Positions 35,965-46,558 of a stretch of 64,000 nt of DNA are shown here, one piece after another. The stretch covers positions 682,001 to 746,000 of the forward strand of contig NZ_JAJTUT010000001.1 of assembly GCF_022399565.1 (NCBI RefSeq). Reading direction: 5' to 3'. A model generated the notes under the pieces. The model saw only the letters and a list, made by a program, of their open reading frames with translations, did not search any database and had not been told where the DNA came from. The first letter of the stretch is position 1; each line of letters starts with the position of its first letter. The translations under genes were made by a program, and so were the position numbers. Source of the stretch: Flavobacterium algicola (lineage in GTDB: Bacteria > Bacteroidota > Bacteroidia > Flavobacteriales > Flavobacteriaceae).

Positions 35965-37725
35965 ATGAGATTTTTAGGAAATGTATTCGCAACTATTGTA
36001 GGATTGTTTATTTTTTGCTTGCTGTCAATAATCGGAATTGGACTTATAGCCGCGCTAGTAGGAGGCGGGTCTGATACTGCGACCTTAGAGAATAATTCGG
36101 TTATTGAATTGAACATTGGTGATGTAACCTTAGATTATGCTGGACAATATAATGACCCTTGGGTATCTGCTTTTTCTAGAGGAGAAGAATTAGGATTAAT
36201 CGATATTATCAATGCAATAAACGTTGCAAAAAACGATGATAATATCAAGGGAATATCAATCCTGAATAATAACTCTTCACTTGGAATGGCACAAAGTAAA
36301 GAATTAAGAGATGCGCTAGCTGAGTTTCAAAAATCGGGGAAATTTGTTATGGCATATGCTAATACTTATTCTCAAAAAGAATATTATTTAAATTCGGTTG
36401 CCAATACAATCTACCTGAATCCTGTAGGAGACATGGACTTTAAAGGGCTCTCAACCGAGCTAATGTTTTTTAAAGATTTACAGGAGAAAACGGGTATAAA
36501 AATGGAAGTGATACGTCACGGAAAATATAAAAGTGCCGTAGAACCATTTTTGGAAAATGAAATGAGTGATGCTAACAGAGAACAGGTGACTGCTTTATTG
36601 CAATCTATTTGGAATTCTACACTGGAGGATATCTCTCAAAGTAGAAAGATCTCAATTACAGAATTAAATAGAATTGCAACTAGTCTTTTAGCTAGAACAC
36701 CAACACTAGCCAAACAACAAAAACTAATCGATGTAATTGGTTATGAAGATCAATATCATGATGCTGTCAAAAAAGCACTCAAGGTGGTTAAGGACGAGGA
36801 TTACAAAAGAATCTCTATCATAGATTATACAAAGAAACATTTAAAAGATACCGAACTTTCAGAAGCAGATGATCAGATTGCGGTAATCTACGCTCAAGGC
36901 GAAATACAGTCTGGAGAGGGAGATGTAAACACAATAGGTGAAATTTCGATGAATCGCTCCTTACAAGATGCTCGAAAAGATAAAAAAATAAAAGCGATAG
37001 TGCTCCGTATCAATAGTCCTGGAGGAAATGCTTTAACCTCTGATTTGATATGGAGGGAAATCGAATTGACCAAAAAAGTAAAACCAGTCGTTGTGTCTAT
37101 GGGTAATTATGCTGCATCTGGAGGATATTACATTGCTTGTAATGCCAATCAAATCTTTGCAGAGAAAAACACTATAACAGGTTCTATTGGAGTATTTGGA
37201 ATTTTACCTAACTTTAGTAAACTAACCGCAAAAATCGGCGTAAACATTGAACAGGTTAAAACCAATGAAAATGCATCAGAATACAGTCCATTTGTACCAA
37301 TTGATGATAAATTTAAGGCCGTTACATTAGAAGGTGTTGAACATATTTACAAAACTTTTGTAACTCACGTTGCAGAAGGACGTAAAATGAAATTTGAGCA
37401 AGTTGATTCTATCGCTCAAGGTCGTGTGTGGACAGGAAGCGAAGCGTTAAAAATAGGTCTGGTTGACAAAATAGGGAATTTAAAAGATGCTATAAAAGCT
37501 GCCGCAACCTTAGCTAAAACAAAAAATTATTCGACAAAAAACTTTCCCGAATTTGATAAGAGTATTGAAGATATGATGAGTAACTTGCCATTTGCACAAT
37601 CTAAATCAGATGTAATTAAGAGCGAAATTGGACTCGAAAATTACAAAATTATTCAAAAACTGAAGCGTTTACAGGAAAGAAAAGGAATTCAAGCGATAAT
37701 GCCTTTTGAAATTGACATTCAATAA
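35965..37725 (+). CDS. sppA: Signal peptide peptidase SppA (67-kDa type)
   Basis: Degrades released signal peptides in the inner membrane. It has 586 residues and an N-terminal membrane anchor (about 8-30). It is the long type with two homologous halves. The catalytic Lys lies near 187 in RHGKYKSAVEPF in the first half and the Ser near 385 in GNYAASGGYYIA in the second half, the Lys/Ser dyad of this class. The NSPGGNALTSDLIWREI segment is the oxyanion-side loop. A promoter and a terminator frame it as a single transcription unit. Confidence 0.94.
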   Translation: MRFLGNVFATIVGLFIFCLLSIIGIGLIAALVGGGSDTATLENNSVIELNIGDVTLDYAGQYNDPWVSAFSRGEELGLIDIINAINVAKNDDNIKGISILNNNSSLGMAQSKELRDALAEFQKSGKFVMAYANTYSQKEYYLNSVANTIYLNPVGDMDFKGLSTELMFFKDLQEKTGIKMEVIRHGKYKSAVEPFLENEMSDANREQVTALLQSIWNSTLEDISQSRKISITELNRIATSLLARTPTLAKQQKLIDVIGYEDQYHDAVKKALKVVKDEDYKRISIIDYTKKHLKDTELSEADDQIAVIYAQGEIQSGEGDVNTIGEISMNRSLQDARKDKKIKAIVLRINSPGGNALTSDLIWREIELTKKVKPVVVSMGNYAASGGYYIACNANQIFAEKNTITGSIGVFGILPNFSKLTAKIGVNIEQVKTNENASEYSPFVPIDDKFKAVTLEGVEHIYKTFVTHVAEGRKMKFEQVDSIAQGRVWTGSEALKIGLVDKIGNLKDAIKAAATLAKTKNYSTKNFPEFDKSIEDMMSNLPFAQSKSDVIKSEIGLENYKIIQKLKRLQERKGIQAIMPFEIDIQ

Positions 37726-37731
37726 AAGTAG

Positions 37732-37769
37732 AAAAAATCCGTTATGATACTCTAGCGGATTTTTTTTTT
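37732..37769 (+). terminator. Terminator of sppA
   Basis: AAAAAATCCGTTA and TAGCGGATTTTTT arms with a T-run after. Confidence 0.85.
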
Positions 37770-37863
37770 ACAAATCCAAGTTACTACCAAATTCGTATCT
37801 TTATTAGAGCGATACGGCAAAATTATTGATAGAATATATTAAAACAAAAAAACAGCAAAAATT

Positions 37864-40524
37864 ATGTATAAGAAAATTGCACTTATAATTGGAGGAATCT
37901 TACTTCTTATAACGGGGAGTTTATTTGCGATTCCTTATTTTTTCAAAGATCAAATAAAAGCAAAAATAGCACAAGCTATAAATGACAAGGTAGATGCTAA
38001 AGTTAGTTTTTCTGACGCCGATTTGAGTTTGTTCAAAAGTTTTCCAAATGCAACAGTAACTTTAGACTCTCTAGTAATAATAAACAAAGCTCCCTTTGAA
38101 GGCGACACATTGGTATCATTAGGCGAATTAAATTTAAGAATGTCTGTAAAAGAACTTTTTAAAGAAAGTAATGAGGCAATGAATATTCAAGGAATTAGTT
38201 CTAAAAATGGATTGATCAATATCATTTTGAATAAAGAAGGTTTAGGGAATTACGACATTGCATTAAAGGAAGACAAACCTGCAACCGATAAAACGAGTGA
38301 ACCATTATCGTTAAAGATCCAAGAATACAGTATTGAAAATTTTCAATTTCGCTACACTGATGAAGGGTCTAAAATAAAAATGGTGATTGATAGCTTAAAT
38401 CACGAAGGAACAGGAGATTTTGCATCATCTAAATTAGATTTAACAACGAAATCTACTGCAAAAATATCCTTAGACATGGATAAAGTGAATTACATGAAAA
38501 ATGTAGCCCTTACATTAGATGCCGTATTAGGAATTGATCTAGATCAAAGCAAATATACCTTTAAAGAAAACAAAGCATTAATAAACCAGTTACCATTAGA
38601 GTTTGATGGATTTATACAGATGGTCGAAGCAGGTCAAGTATATGATCTAAAATTTAAAACACCAACCTCCTCTTTTAAAAATTTCTTAGGATTAATTCCA
38701 GAAGCCTATGCAGCTAGCTTGGATAACGTTCAAACGACAGGAGACTTTTCTGTTGTTGGATTTGCAAAAGGAACATTGACAGAGACTACAGTTCCTAGAT
38801 TTAACATAGAAATCGCATCAAATAATGCTTCGTTTAAATATCCTGATTTACCAAAATCAGTTCAAAACATTGTCATCGATACCAAAATAATAAATGAAAC
38901 AGGGATATTAAATGACACCTATGTAAATCTTGACAAACTATCTTTTAAGATTGATCAAGATGTTTTTAATGCAAAAGCAACTATTCGTAATGTGACACAA
39001 AATGCAATTTTAGACGCTATGCTGAAAGGTACTATTAACTTGGCTAGTTTATCACAAGCGTATCCCATTAAACTTGATACGCCATTATCTGGTATATTAA
39101 AAGCAGATGTCAAAACTAAATTTGACATGGAATCGGTAACGAACAGTCAATATCAAAAAATTGACAATTCAGGAGTAATGAGTCTTTCTGGATTTAAGTA
39201 TACTGATGAAAATGGAAAAGCGATGAACATCAGTACCGCTTTGGTTCAGTTCAATCCAAGTCAAGTCAACTTAAAACAATTTAATGCCACTACCGGGAAA
39301 AGTGATATTGATATTACTGGAATTCTAGATAATTTCTATGGTTTTATTTTTAAAAATCAAGAATTAAAAGGAAATTTTGCAATGTCATCCAATCAAATAG
39401 CAGTTAGTGACTTTATGACCGCCGAAGAGCCTGCTAAAACGGCGAGCGGAACGTCGAAAACAACTGCTACTACTACTACAGCAAAACCAGCTGATGCAAT
39501 GAAGATTCCAGCATTTTTAAATTGTACGCTTACTGCAAAAGCAAATACTGTTCTCTATGACAATCTTACCTTAAAAGATGTTTCTGGAAAATTAATAGTT
39601 AAGGATGAGAAAGTAACTATGGAAAACGTTAAGTCATCAATATTTGGTGGTAATATAGGACTGAATGGATCCGTTTCTACAAAAGGTAAAACGCCCGTTT
39701 TTGATATGAACCTAGCATTGACACAAGTTGACATTGCGCAATCATTTACACAATTGGACATGTTGAAAAAAATTGCTCCAATTGCTGGAATCATCAATGG
39801 TAAATTAAATTCGACCATCAAATTAAATGGAAACCTGACAGATGATATGAGTCCAGATTTGACATCGCTTACCGGTGATTTATTAGGCCAACTGTTATCA
39901 ACAACAATCAACTCCGAGAAATCTACTTTATTAACCGCACTTACTTCTAACATTAAATTCTTAGATCTAGACAAAATCAATTTAAATGATTTGAAAGCGG
40001 CTATAACATTTAAAGATGGAAAAGTAAATGTAAAACCATTTGATATAAAATATAAGGATATTAAAGCTACTGTAGGTGGTACTCACGGTTTTGATCAAAG
40101 TATGAATTACAATTTAAAATTTGATGTACCTGCCAAATATTTAGGTACCGATGCAAATGCTTTAATTGCAAAACTTACTCCTGCTGACGCAAATAAATTA
40201 GAAAACATTCCAATAAACGCTGTCATGACTGGTAACTTTTCAAGTCCAAAGATCTCCACAGACATGAAGACGGCCATTACCAACTTGACAAATCAATTAA
40301 TACAACAGCAGAAAGCGGCCTTAATAAGCAAAGGAACTTCTCAATTGACTGATTTAATTAATAAAAATAAAAAGCCCGGAGACACCACCAAAACAGTGCT
40401 CCCAACTACAAAGGCTGAGGTGGAAGCCAAAGCGAAAGAAGAGGTTAAAACAAAAGCGACTAGCATACTAAAAGGGTTCTTGAATAAAAACAAAGCAGCA
40501 GAAGAACCTAAAGCTGGAGAGTAA
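37864..40524 (+). CDS. Large AsmA family protein
   Basis: An 886-residue AsmA-like protein with an N-terminal membrane anchor (about 5-27) and a long periplasmic part of repeated beta-rich segments (SFDADLSLFKSFPNATVTLDSL near the start; CTLTAKANTVLYDNLTLKDV near 561). Residues ~515-545 form a linker rich in Ala and Thr, and the C-terminus is a Lys/Ala/Glu-rich tail. Related proteins such as YhdP and TamB bridge inner and outer membranes to move phospholipids. This role for the present protein is inferred from the family. It lies between sppA and a convergent DUF2797 gene. Confidence 0.85.
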   Translation: MYKKIALIIGGILLLITGSLFAIPYFFKDQIKAKIAQAINDKVDAKVSFSDADLSLFKSFPNATVTLDSLVIINKAPFEGDTLVSLGELNLRMSVKELFKESNEAMNIQGISSKNGLINIILNKEGLGNYDIALKEDKPATDKTSEPLSLKIQEYSIENFQFRYTDEGSKIKMVIDSLNHEGTGDFASSKLDLTTKSTAKISLDMDKVNYMKNVALTLDAVLGIDLDQSKYTFKENKALINQLPLEFDGFIQMVEAGQVYDLKFKTPTSSFKNFLGLIPEAYAASLDNVQTTGDFSVVGFAKGTLTETTVPRFNIEIASNNASFKYPDLPKSVQNIVIDTKIINETGILNDTYVNLDKLSFKIDQDVFNAKATIRNVTQNAILDAMLKGTINLASLSQAYPIKLDTPLSGILKADVKTKFDMESVTNSQYQKIDNSGVMSLSGFKYTDENGKAMNISTALVQFNPSQVNLKQFNATTGKSDIDITGILDNFYGFIFKNQELKGNFAMSSNQIAVSDFMTAEEPAKTASGTSKTTATTTTAKPADAMKIPAFLNCTLTAKANTVLYDNLTLKDVSGKLIVKDEKVTMENVKSSIFGGNIGLNGSVSTKGKTPVFDMNLALTQVDIAQSFTQLDMLKKIAPIAGIINGKLNSTIKLNGNLTDDMSPDLTSLTGDLLGQLLSTTINSEKSTLLTALTSNIKFLDLDKINLNDLKAAITFKDGKVNVKPFDIKYKDIKATVGGTHGFDQSMNYNLKFDVPAKYLGTDANALIAKLTPADANKLENIPINAVMTGNFSSPKISTDMKTAITNLTNQLIQQQKAALISKGTSQLTDLINKNKKPGDTTKTVLPTTKAEVEAKAKEEVKTKATSILKGFLNKNKAAEEPKAGE

Positions 40525-40542
40525 AGAGAATAATTAATTGTA

Positions 40543-40582
40543 AAAAAGCCGTTTCAAATTAAATTTGAAACGGCTTTTTTTT
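40543..40582. terminator. Bidirectional terminator between AsmA and DUF2797
   Basis: AAGCCGTTTCAAATT and AATTTGAAACGGCTT arms with A- and T-runs on the two sides. Confidence 0.85.
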
Positions 40583-40612
40583 CATTTGATGGGTTGATAC
40601 GTCCTTATTATA

Positions 40613-41407
40613 TTAGACCGTTATCCGCACAACATATCCTTCAGAACCGCGCACATTAAAAACAGTACCGTCTTCAAACAAAAGATATTGTCCTTTGACT
40701 CCCATTAATTTCCCTTTAAAACTTGGAGTTTTATCTAAACTCAAGCTTTTTACCTTCAATGGATATTGTGCGACTGGATAGTCCATTTTATACAAATCAT
40801 TTTTATCTAAAATGAAATATTCCCTTGCTTCGGCGGGTATTATCATTTCTAATTTCATGCGTTCTGCGATCAAGTCGGCAGGCGCTATATCATTGGTCAA
40901 CATTTTGCGCCAATTGGTTTTATCTGCATAATGACTTTTTAGGGCTACCTCTGTAATTCCAGCCAAATAGCGATTAGGTACTTCAACAATCGATATTGCT
41001 TCATTCGCACCTTGATCAATCCATCTGGTAGGTACTTGCGACTTGCGTGTCACTCCTACTTTAACTTCACTAGATAGCGCCAAATAAACTATATGCGGTT
41101 GCAGTTGTACTTTTTGCTCGTAAACCAAATCTCTATCAGCAACTCCTAAGTGTGCGGTACTAAGTTCGGGTCTCATAATCCAATCACCTACAGCAGCACT
41201 AGAATAAAAACAATCATAGCAAAAGCCTTGACGAAATATTTTTTTCTTTTTACTGCAGTTCAAACATTGGTAACCAACAAAACTAATTTCGATTTCTTGA
41301 TTTAAAATTTGATTCATATTTATAAAATTATCTTCAAAAACTAAATAGTACTGAATTGGATTTCCGTATTCAGTTTGCATTTTTGTTAGTACACCTTGGT
41401 ATTGCAT
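40613..41407 (-). CDS. DUF2797 domain protein with a C4 zinc site
   Basis: A 264-residue cytoplasmic protein. Cysteines 48, 51, 63 and 66 (QCLNCSKKKK and GFCYDCFYSS) form a C4 pattern that fits a zinc ribbon. A segment around QPHIVYLALSSEVKVGVTRKSQVPTRWIDQGA (about 107-138) resembles a GIY-YIG-like core, as reported for DUF2797 as far as I recall; its nuclease residues are not certain. Function is unknown. It is divergent from the GH3 gene with 89 bases between. Confidence 0.8.
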   Translation of the reverse strand: MQYQGVLTKMQTEYGNPIQYYLVFEDNFINMNQILNQEIEISFVGYQCLNCSKKKKIFRQGFCYDCFYSSAAVGDWIMRPELSTAHLGVADRDLVYEQKVQLQPHIVYLALSSEVKVGVTRKSQVPTRWIDQGANEAISIVEVPNRYLAGITEVALKSHYADKTNWRKMLTNDIAPADLIAERMKLEMIIPAEAREYFILDKNDLYKMDYPVAQYPLKVKSLSLDKTPSFKGKLMGVKGQYLLFEDGTVFNVRGSEGYVVRITV

Positions 41408-41496
41408 TCGATTATGATTAAATATTGGACTATTTTTTCTATTTTTGGTAAAGTTATCATTCGTAACGCATAATTCATAATCTCAACTTTTTAAAA

Positions 41497-43023
41497 ATGC
41501 CATTAACAATCATTAATTCATTTGCTTCTTGGGTTTTAAAACAGCGCATCCATCAGATTGAACTTTTCTTAAAGTACCCCAATGAGGTTCAAGAAGAGCT
41601 ACTTATGGATTTGCTTCAATTTGCAAAGTACACAGAAATTGGTAAAAAATATGAATTTAGCGGTGTTCTATCCTATGCCACTTTTTGTGATCGTGTGCCT
41701 ATTAGCTGTTACGAAGAAATTCAGCCCATGATCGAACGTACCCGTAATGGTGAGCAAAACTTGTTTTGGAACAGCCATATCAAATGGTTTGCTAAATCAA
41801 GTGGCACAACAAATGCAAAAAGTAAATTTATTCCTGTGAGTAATGAAGCCCTCGAAGGTTGCCATTACAAAGGCAGTAAAGATTTACTGTGTATGTATTT
41901 GAACAATAATGAGAACTCAGAAATGTTTGTAGGCAAAAGTCTTCGCTTGGGAGGCAGCTCTCAAATCTACGAAAACAACAATAGCTACTTCGGTGACCTG
42001 TCAGCGATTTTAATTGAAAACATGCCAATCTGGGCCGAATTTAGTAGTACTCCAAGTAGTAAGATTTCACTAATGAGCCATTGGGAAACCAAGATTGCAG
42101 CCATTATTAATGAAACCAAAAATGAAAATGTAACTAGTTTTGCCGGCGTACCCTCTTGGATGTTGGTCTTGATGAATAGAATGCTAGAAGAAACTGGCAA
42201 AGGTGATTTGTTTGAAATATGGCCAAACCTTGAAGTTTATTTTCATGGTGGTGTTAGTTTTGAACCTTACCGAGAACAATACAAAAACATTCTTCCTAGA
42301 AAAGATTTTAAATATTACGAAATATACAATGCCTCGGAAGGTTTCTTTGCCATACAAGATTTGAATTATTCAGATGATTTATTATTGATGCTGGACTATG
42401 GTATTTTCTACGAATTTATTCCGATGGATGTATTTGGCACTGAGAATCAAAAAGCAATTCGATTATCTGATGTAGAATTAAATAAAAATTATGCGATCGT
42501 CATTACTACCAATTCGGGATTGTGGCGATACCTGATTGGTGATACCGTTCGCTTTACTTCCTTAAATCCCTTTAGAATCAGAGTTACAGGGCGCACAAAG
42601 CATCATATTAATGTCTTTGGAGAAGAGTTGATGATCGAAAACACTGACAAGGCACTAGCTGAAGCTTGTAAAGCTACAAATAGTGAGATAAAAGATTATA
42701 CAGTAGCTCCTGTTTTTATGAAGGACAGAGAGAAAGGTGCTCACGAATGGATGATTGAATTTAAAAAAGCACCAACTGATATTGATCAATTTAGAAATAT
42801 CTTGGATGAAAGCTTGCAAAGCATCAACTCTGATTATGAAGCTAAGCGTCACAACAATATGACGCTAAATCCGCTAATTATCAACGTTGCTCGTACAAAT
42901 TTATTTTACGATTGGTTGAAAGACAGAGATAAATTAGGGGGTCAGCATAAAATTCCGCGCTTGTCAAATAGTCGTGATTATTTGGAGCAGCTGTTAAATA
43001 TGCAAGTCAAAGTTAACGTATAA
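41497..43023 (+). CDS. GH3 auxin-responsive promoter family protein
   Basis: A 508-residue member of the GH3 acyl-adenylate-forming superfamily. Evidence includes the ATP-binding KSSGTTNAKSKFIPVS loop (about 106-121), the YNASEGFFAIQD segment near 278-289, the YEFIPMD stretch near 303-309 and the VTGRTKHHINVFGEEL segment near 363-378. Plant relatives join amino acids to hormones; bacterial members are common in Bacteroidota with unknown substrates. An acyl-activating role is all that can be inferred. A TATTTTTG box at 41440-41447 precedes the gene but lacks a well-spaced TTG. Confidence 0.9.
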   Translation: MPLTIINSFASWVLKQRIHQIELFLKYPNEVQEELLMDLLQFAKYTEIGKKYEFSGVLSYATFCDRVPISCYEEIQPMIERTRNGEQNLFWNSHIKWFAKSSGTTNAKSKFIPVSNEALEGCHYKGSKDLLCMYLNNNENSEMFVGKSLRLGGSSQIYENNNSYFGDLSAILIENMPIWAEFSSTPSSKISLMSHWETKIAAIINETKNENVTSFAGVPSWMLVLMNRMLEETGKGDLFEIWPNLEVYFHGGVSFEPYREQYKNILPRKDFKYYEIYNASEGFFAIQDLNYSDDLLLMLDYGIFYEFIPMDVFGTENQKAIRLSDVELNKNYAIVITTNSGLWRYLIGDTVRFTSLNPFRIRVTGRTKHHINVFGEELMIENTDKALAEACKATNSEIKDYTVAPVFMKDREKGAHEWMIEFKKAPTDIDQFRNILDESLQSINSDYEAKRHNNMTLNPLIINVARTNLFYDWLKDRDKLGGQHKIPRLSNSRDYLEQLLNMQVKVNV

Positions 43024-43106
43024 GCTCATTTCTATTTTTATGATCGAAAGGTTTAAAACTCGGAAATAATCCAGTGACTGTAAAAATCTTAAGAGAAAAT
43101 TCAACG

Positions 43107-43143
43107 AAAAAAAAACGGTAGCACTTTTAAAGCACTACCGTTT
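43107..43143 (-). terminator. Terminator of serB
   Basis: ACGGTAGCACTTT and AAAGTGCTACCGT-type arms; the A-run on the left is a U-run in the minus-strand transcript. Confidence 0.8.
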
Positions 43144-43163
43144 GTATCAAATTATTTTTAATT

Positions 43164-44402
43164 TTATATTTCATCCATCATGTCGATGTGTCTGTCGTGG
43201 TATCCTAATAAATACAAAACTCCATCAAGTCCTAAACTTGATATTGATGTTTCTGCACAGTCTTTAACCGTAGGTTTGGCATGAAAAGCAATTCCCAATC
43301 CAGCTAAATTTATCATAGGTAAATCGTTTGCTCCATCTCCTACAGCAATAGTTTGATTGATATTTATACCTTCTTTATCGGCGATCGCTTGTAAATATTC
43401 GGCTTTCTTTTTACCATCAACAATTTCGCCCAAATAATTACCTGTTAACTTTCCGTCTTTTATTTCTAATTGATTGGCGTGAACATAGTCAATACCTAAT
43501 TCTTTTTGAAGGTATTCACCAAAATAAGTAAATCCACCAGAAAGTATAGCGGTTTTATATCCATAATATTTCAAAGCTTTCATCAAACGATGAGCTCCTT
43601 TGGTGATTGGAAGATTAACAGCGACGTTACGAAGTACATCTTCACTCAATCCTTCTAGCAGCGCCATACGTTGTTTAAAACTTTCTGTAAAGTCAATTTC
43701 GCCATTCATAGCAGATTCGGTGATAGCTCTCACTTGCTCTCCTACTCCATTCAAATCGGCTAACTCATCTATTACTTCGGTTTGAATCAAAGTCGAATCC
43801 ATATCAAAACAAACTAAACGACGGTTTCTTCGGTAGATAGTATCTTCTTGAAATGATATATCAACGTCCAAAGCTCTCGAAATTTTCATAAAACTAGACG
43901 TCATCAACTTTTTGTCTACGATAGTTCCTGAAACAGATAACTGTACACAAGAGCGAGGATAATCTTCTACATCAATGATAGAAGTCCTTCCTGTCAATCT
44001 TTTTATAGAATCAATATTCAAATGCTGGTCTGACATTATTTTGGTAACCGCCGCAATTTGTTTTGCTGCAAGTGTTTCGCCCAAAATGTTGATTATATAA
44101 CGTTGTTTAGATTGCGTTTTAACCCAACTTTCATAATCATCAATAGAAATAGGAATAAACTTCACTTTGATTCCGAGTTCATATCCTTTGAATAATAAAT
44201 CCTTAAGAACAGGAGCTGAACAAGAACCCGCTTCTATTTCGAATAAAATCCCTAGTGATAAAGTATCATGAATATCGGCTTGACCAATATCTAATATAAT
44301 TGCATTGTAAGTAGCAAGTACCGCAGTTAACCCAGCTGTTACCCCTGGTTTGTCTTGACCAGAAACTTTTAATAATATAATCTCCTTATCTTCTATTGCC
44401 AT
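43164..44402 (-). CDS. serB: Phosphoserine phosphatase with N-terminal ACT domains
   Basis: Dephosphorylates phosphoserine, the last step of serine synthesis. In 412 residues it joins two ACT-like domains (about 8-85 and 100-180) to a HAD-type phosphatase. Asp200 and Asp202 are in CFDMDSTLIQTE, the second motif is in AILSGGFTYFG, and the metal-binding loop is VGDGANDLPMI. The ACT domains suggest allosteric feedback by serine, as known in similar enzymes of other phyla. It is longer than the E. coli enzyme because of the second ACT domain. The ATG at 44402 gives an intact first ACT domain. Confidence 0.94.
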   Translation of the reverse strand: MAIEDKEIILLKVSGQDKPGVTAGLTAVLATYNAIILDIGQADIHDTLSLGILFEIEAGSCSAPVLKDLLFKGYELGIKVKFIPISIDDYESWVKTQSKQRYIINILGETLAAKQIAAVTKIMSDQHLNIDSIKRLTGRTSIIDVEDYPRSCVQLSVSGTIVDKKLMTSSFMKISRALDVDISFQEDTIYRRNRRLVCFDMDSTLIQTEVIDELADLNGVGEQVRAITESAMNGEIDFTESFKQRMALLEGLSEDVLRNVAVNLPITKGAHRLMKALKYYGYKTAILSGGFTYFGEYLQKELGIDYVHANQLEIKDGKLTGNYLGEIVDGKKKAEYLQAIADKEGININQTIAVGDGANDLPMINLAGLGIAFHAKPTVKDCAETSISSLGLDGVLYLLGYHDRHIDMMDEI

Positions 44403-44510
44403 TTTGTATCTCTATTGATTACGATTTAACAAAAATCGGTAATCTAATGTTTATATAAAAGGATATTGAGTGATTTTTTGAATCGACAACCTGATTTAGA
44501 TGTAGACCAC

Positions 44511-44545
44511 AAAAAAAACCTATTCAAATAAATGAATAGGTTTTG
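44511..44545 (-). terminator. Terminator of clpX
   Basis: ACCTATTCA and TGAATAGGT arms with an A-run on the left, which is a U-run on the minus strand. Confidence 0.8.
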
Positions 44546-44566
44546 TATAGTATCGAAAATCTGATT

Positions 44567-45799
44567 TTATGAAGCTATCTCTAATCGTTTCAATAAGTTT
44601 TTATTTAAAGTTTCTTCTGCATATTCTCTATCAATTACGAGCACTTTATTCTCAGAACTTGGTAATTCATACATGGCATCTGTTAAGATCGCCTCACAAA
44701 GCGAACGCAATCCACGAGCACCTAATTTATATTCCAGAGCTTTATCAACTATAAAATCTAAAGCTTCGTCAGTGATAGTGAACTCCACTTCATCCATCAA
44801 GAATAATTTTTGGTATTGCTTGATCAACGCATTTTTGGGTTTTGTCAAGATCGAACGTAAAGTTTCTCTATCCAAAGGGTCCATATGAGTTAGTACTGGC
44901 AAACGACCAATAATCTCTGGAATCAATCCAAAATCTTTGATGTCTTTTGGAATAATATATTGTAGCAAGTTGTCTTTATCAATGTTATCTACATTTTTTG
45001 AAGTAGAATATCCTACTGCCTGACGGTTCAAACGTTTTGAAATAATTCTTTCAATTCCGTCAAAAGCTCCACCTGCAATAAATAAAATATCTTGCGTATT
45101 TACTTCAACAAACTTTTGGTCGGGGTGTTTACGACCTCCTTTTGGCGGCACGTTTACAACTGTTCCTTCAAGTAGTTTTAACAAAGCTTGTTGCACACCT
45201 TCACCAGATACATCACGTGTAATAGATGGATTATCACTCTTACGAGCAATTTTATCAATCTCGTCAATAAAAACGATTCCGCGTTCTGCTTTTGCAACAT
45301 CATAATCTGCCGCTTGCAATAAACGAGTTAAAATACTTTCTACATCTTCACCAACGTAACCTGCTTCTGTTAATACGGTAGCATCTACAATAGCCAAAGG
45401 AACATCTAACATTTTTGCAATTGTCTTTGCAACTAATGTTTTTCCAGTTCCAGTTTGCCCTACCATTATGATATTACTTTTTTCAATCTCTACTTCATCG
45501 TCTTGTTGCTGTTGCATCAAACGTTTGTAGTGATTATAAACCGCAACAGACATTACTTTTTTAGTCTGGTCTTGACCAATTACGTATTGATCTAGAAAAG
45601 CTCTAATTTCTTTCGGCTTTTGTAAAATCAAATCTCCTACGACATTGGCTCCTTTACCCGACTTAATTTCTTCGAGTACAATTCCGTGCGCTTGCTCGAT
45701 ACATTTATCACATATGTGCGCATCGATACCAGCAATTAACAAATTGGTTTCAGGCTTTTTTCGTCCACAAAATGAACATTCTAATTTTTCTTTTGCCAT
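44567..45799 (-). CDS. clpX: ATP-dependent Clp protease ATP-binding subunit ClpX
   Basis: AAA+ unfoldase that feeds substrates to ClpP. At 410 residues it has the usual architecture: a C4 zinc-binding domain (Cys8, Cys11, Cys30, Cys33), Walker A GQTGTGKT at 114-121, the pore loop GYVGED, Walker [11 protein letters not shown] and the sensor-2 region GARGLRSL near the C-terminus. It is downstream of clpP on the same strand with 84 bases between, the normal arrangement. Confidence 0.97.
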   Translation of the reverse strand: MAKEKLECSFCGRKKPETNLLIAGIDAHICDKCIEQAHGIVLEEIKSGKGANVVGDLILQKPKEIRAFLDQYVIGQDQTKKVMSVAVYNHYKRLMQQQQDDEVEIEKSNIIMVGQTGTGKTLVAKTIAKMLDVPLAIVDATVLTEAGYVGEDVESILTRLLQAADYDVAKAERGIVFIDEIDKIARKSDNPSITRDVSGEGVQQALLKLLEGTVVNVPPKGGRKHPDQKFVEVNTQDILFIAGGAFDGIERIISKRLNRQAVGYSTSKNVDNIDKDNLLQYIIPKDIKDFGLIPEIIGRLPVLTHMDPLDRETLRSILTKPKNALIKQYQKLFLMDEVEFTITDEALDFIVDKALEYKLGARGLRSLCEAILTDAMYELPSSENKVLVIDREYAEETLNKNLLKRLEIAS

Positions 45800-45883
45800 T
45801 ATTTTTTGTTTAAAGTTTGAACGTTTTCAAGTTTCAAGTTACTTGTGCAACTAGAATCTTGAGACATCAAACTTGTAACTAAT

Positions 45884-46558
45884 TTAACTTCTTCTCAACA
45901 CTTCATCAATCATTCCGTATTCTTTTGCTTCATCAGCTTTCATCCAGTAATCACGCTCACTGTCTGTGTGCACTTTGTCAAAAGTTTGTCCTGAGTGCTG
46001 AGAAATGATTTTGTATAATTCATCTTTCAGTTTCAACATTTCGCGTAAGTTGATTTCCATATCTGTAGCTACACCTTGAGCTCCACCTGATGGTTGGTGA
46101 ATCATTACTCTTGAGTGTGGTAATGCAGAACGTTTCCCTTCTGCCCCTGCACATAATAACACAGCTCCCATAGACGCTGCCATACCTGTACAGATTGTTG
46201 CTACATCAGGCTTGATGTATTGCATAGTATCATAAATTCCTAAACCAGCATAAACACTTCCTCCTGGAGAATTCAAATAAATCTGAATATCTTTTGAAGC
46301 ATCTGCACTTTCTAAGAACAGCAATTGTGCTTGTACAATGTTTGCAATTTGATCATCGATACCAGTTCCTAGAAATATAATTCTGTCCATCATTAATCTT
46401 GAAAAAACATCTAATTGAGAAATATTCAATTGACGTTCTTCGATAATATAGGGAGTCATATTGGTAGGATTCATAGCAGCTACAATTTTATCGTAGTACA
46501 TTGCATTGACTCCTTGGTGCTTTGTAGCAAATTTTTTAAATTCTTTACCGTAGTTCAT
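45884..46558 (-). CDS. clpP: ATP-dependent Clp protease proteolytic subunit ClpP
   Basis: Serine protease that forms the barrel core of ClpXP. It has 224 residues. The triad is Ser129 (GMAASMGA), His154 (VMIHQPSGG) and Asp203 (SERDYWM), with spacings equal to those in E. coli ClpP. The N-terminal 30 residues, before MTPYIIEERQ, are longer than the E. coli propeptide and may be removed by self-cleavage. The gene lies between tig and clpX on the minus strand. Confidence 0.97.
   Translation of the reverse strand: MNYGKEFKKFATKHQGVNAMYYDKIVAAMNPTNMTPYIIEERQLNISQLDVFSRLMMDRIIFLGTGIDDQIANIVQAQLLFLESADASKDIQIYLNSPGGSVYAGLGIYDTMQYIKPDVATICTGMAASMGAVLLCAGAEGKRSALPHSRVMIHQPSGGAQGVATDMEINLREMLKLKDELYKIISQHSGQTFDKVHTDSERDYWMKADEAKEYGMIDEVLRRS

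Noticed and set aside
45800..45883. Repeated CAAGTTTCAAGTT-like words between clpP and clpX
   Set aside because: Short, AT-rich and without regular spacing; probably chance.
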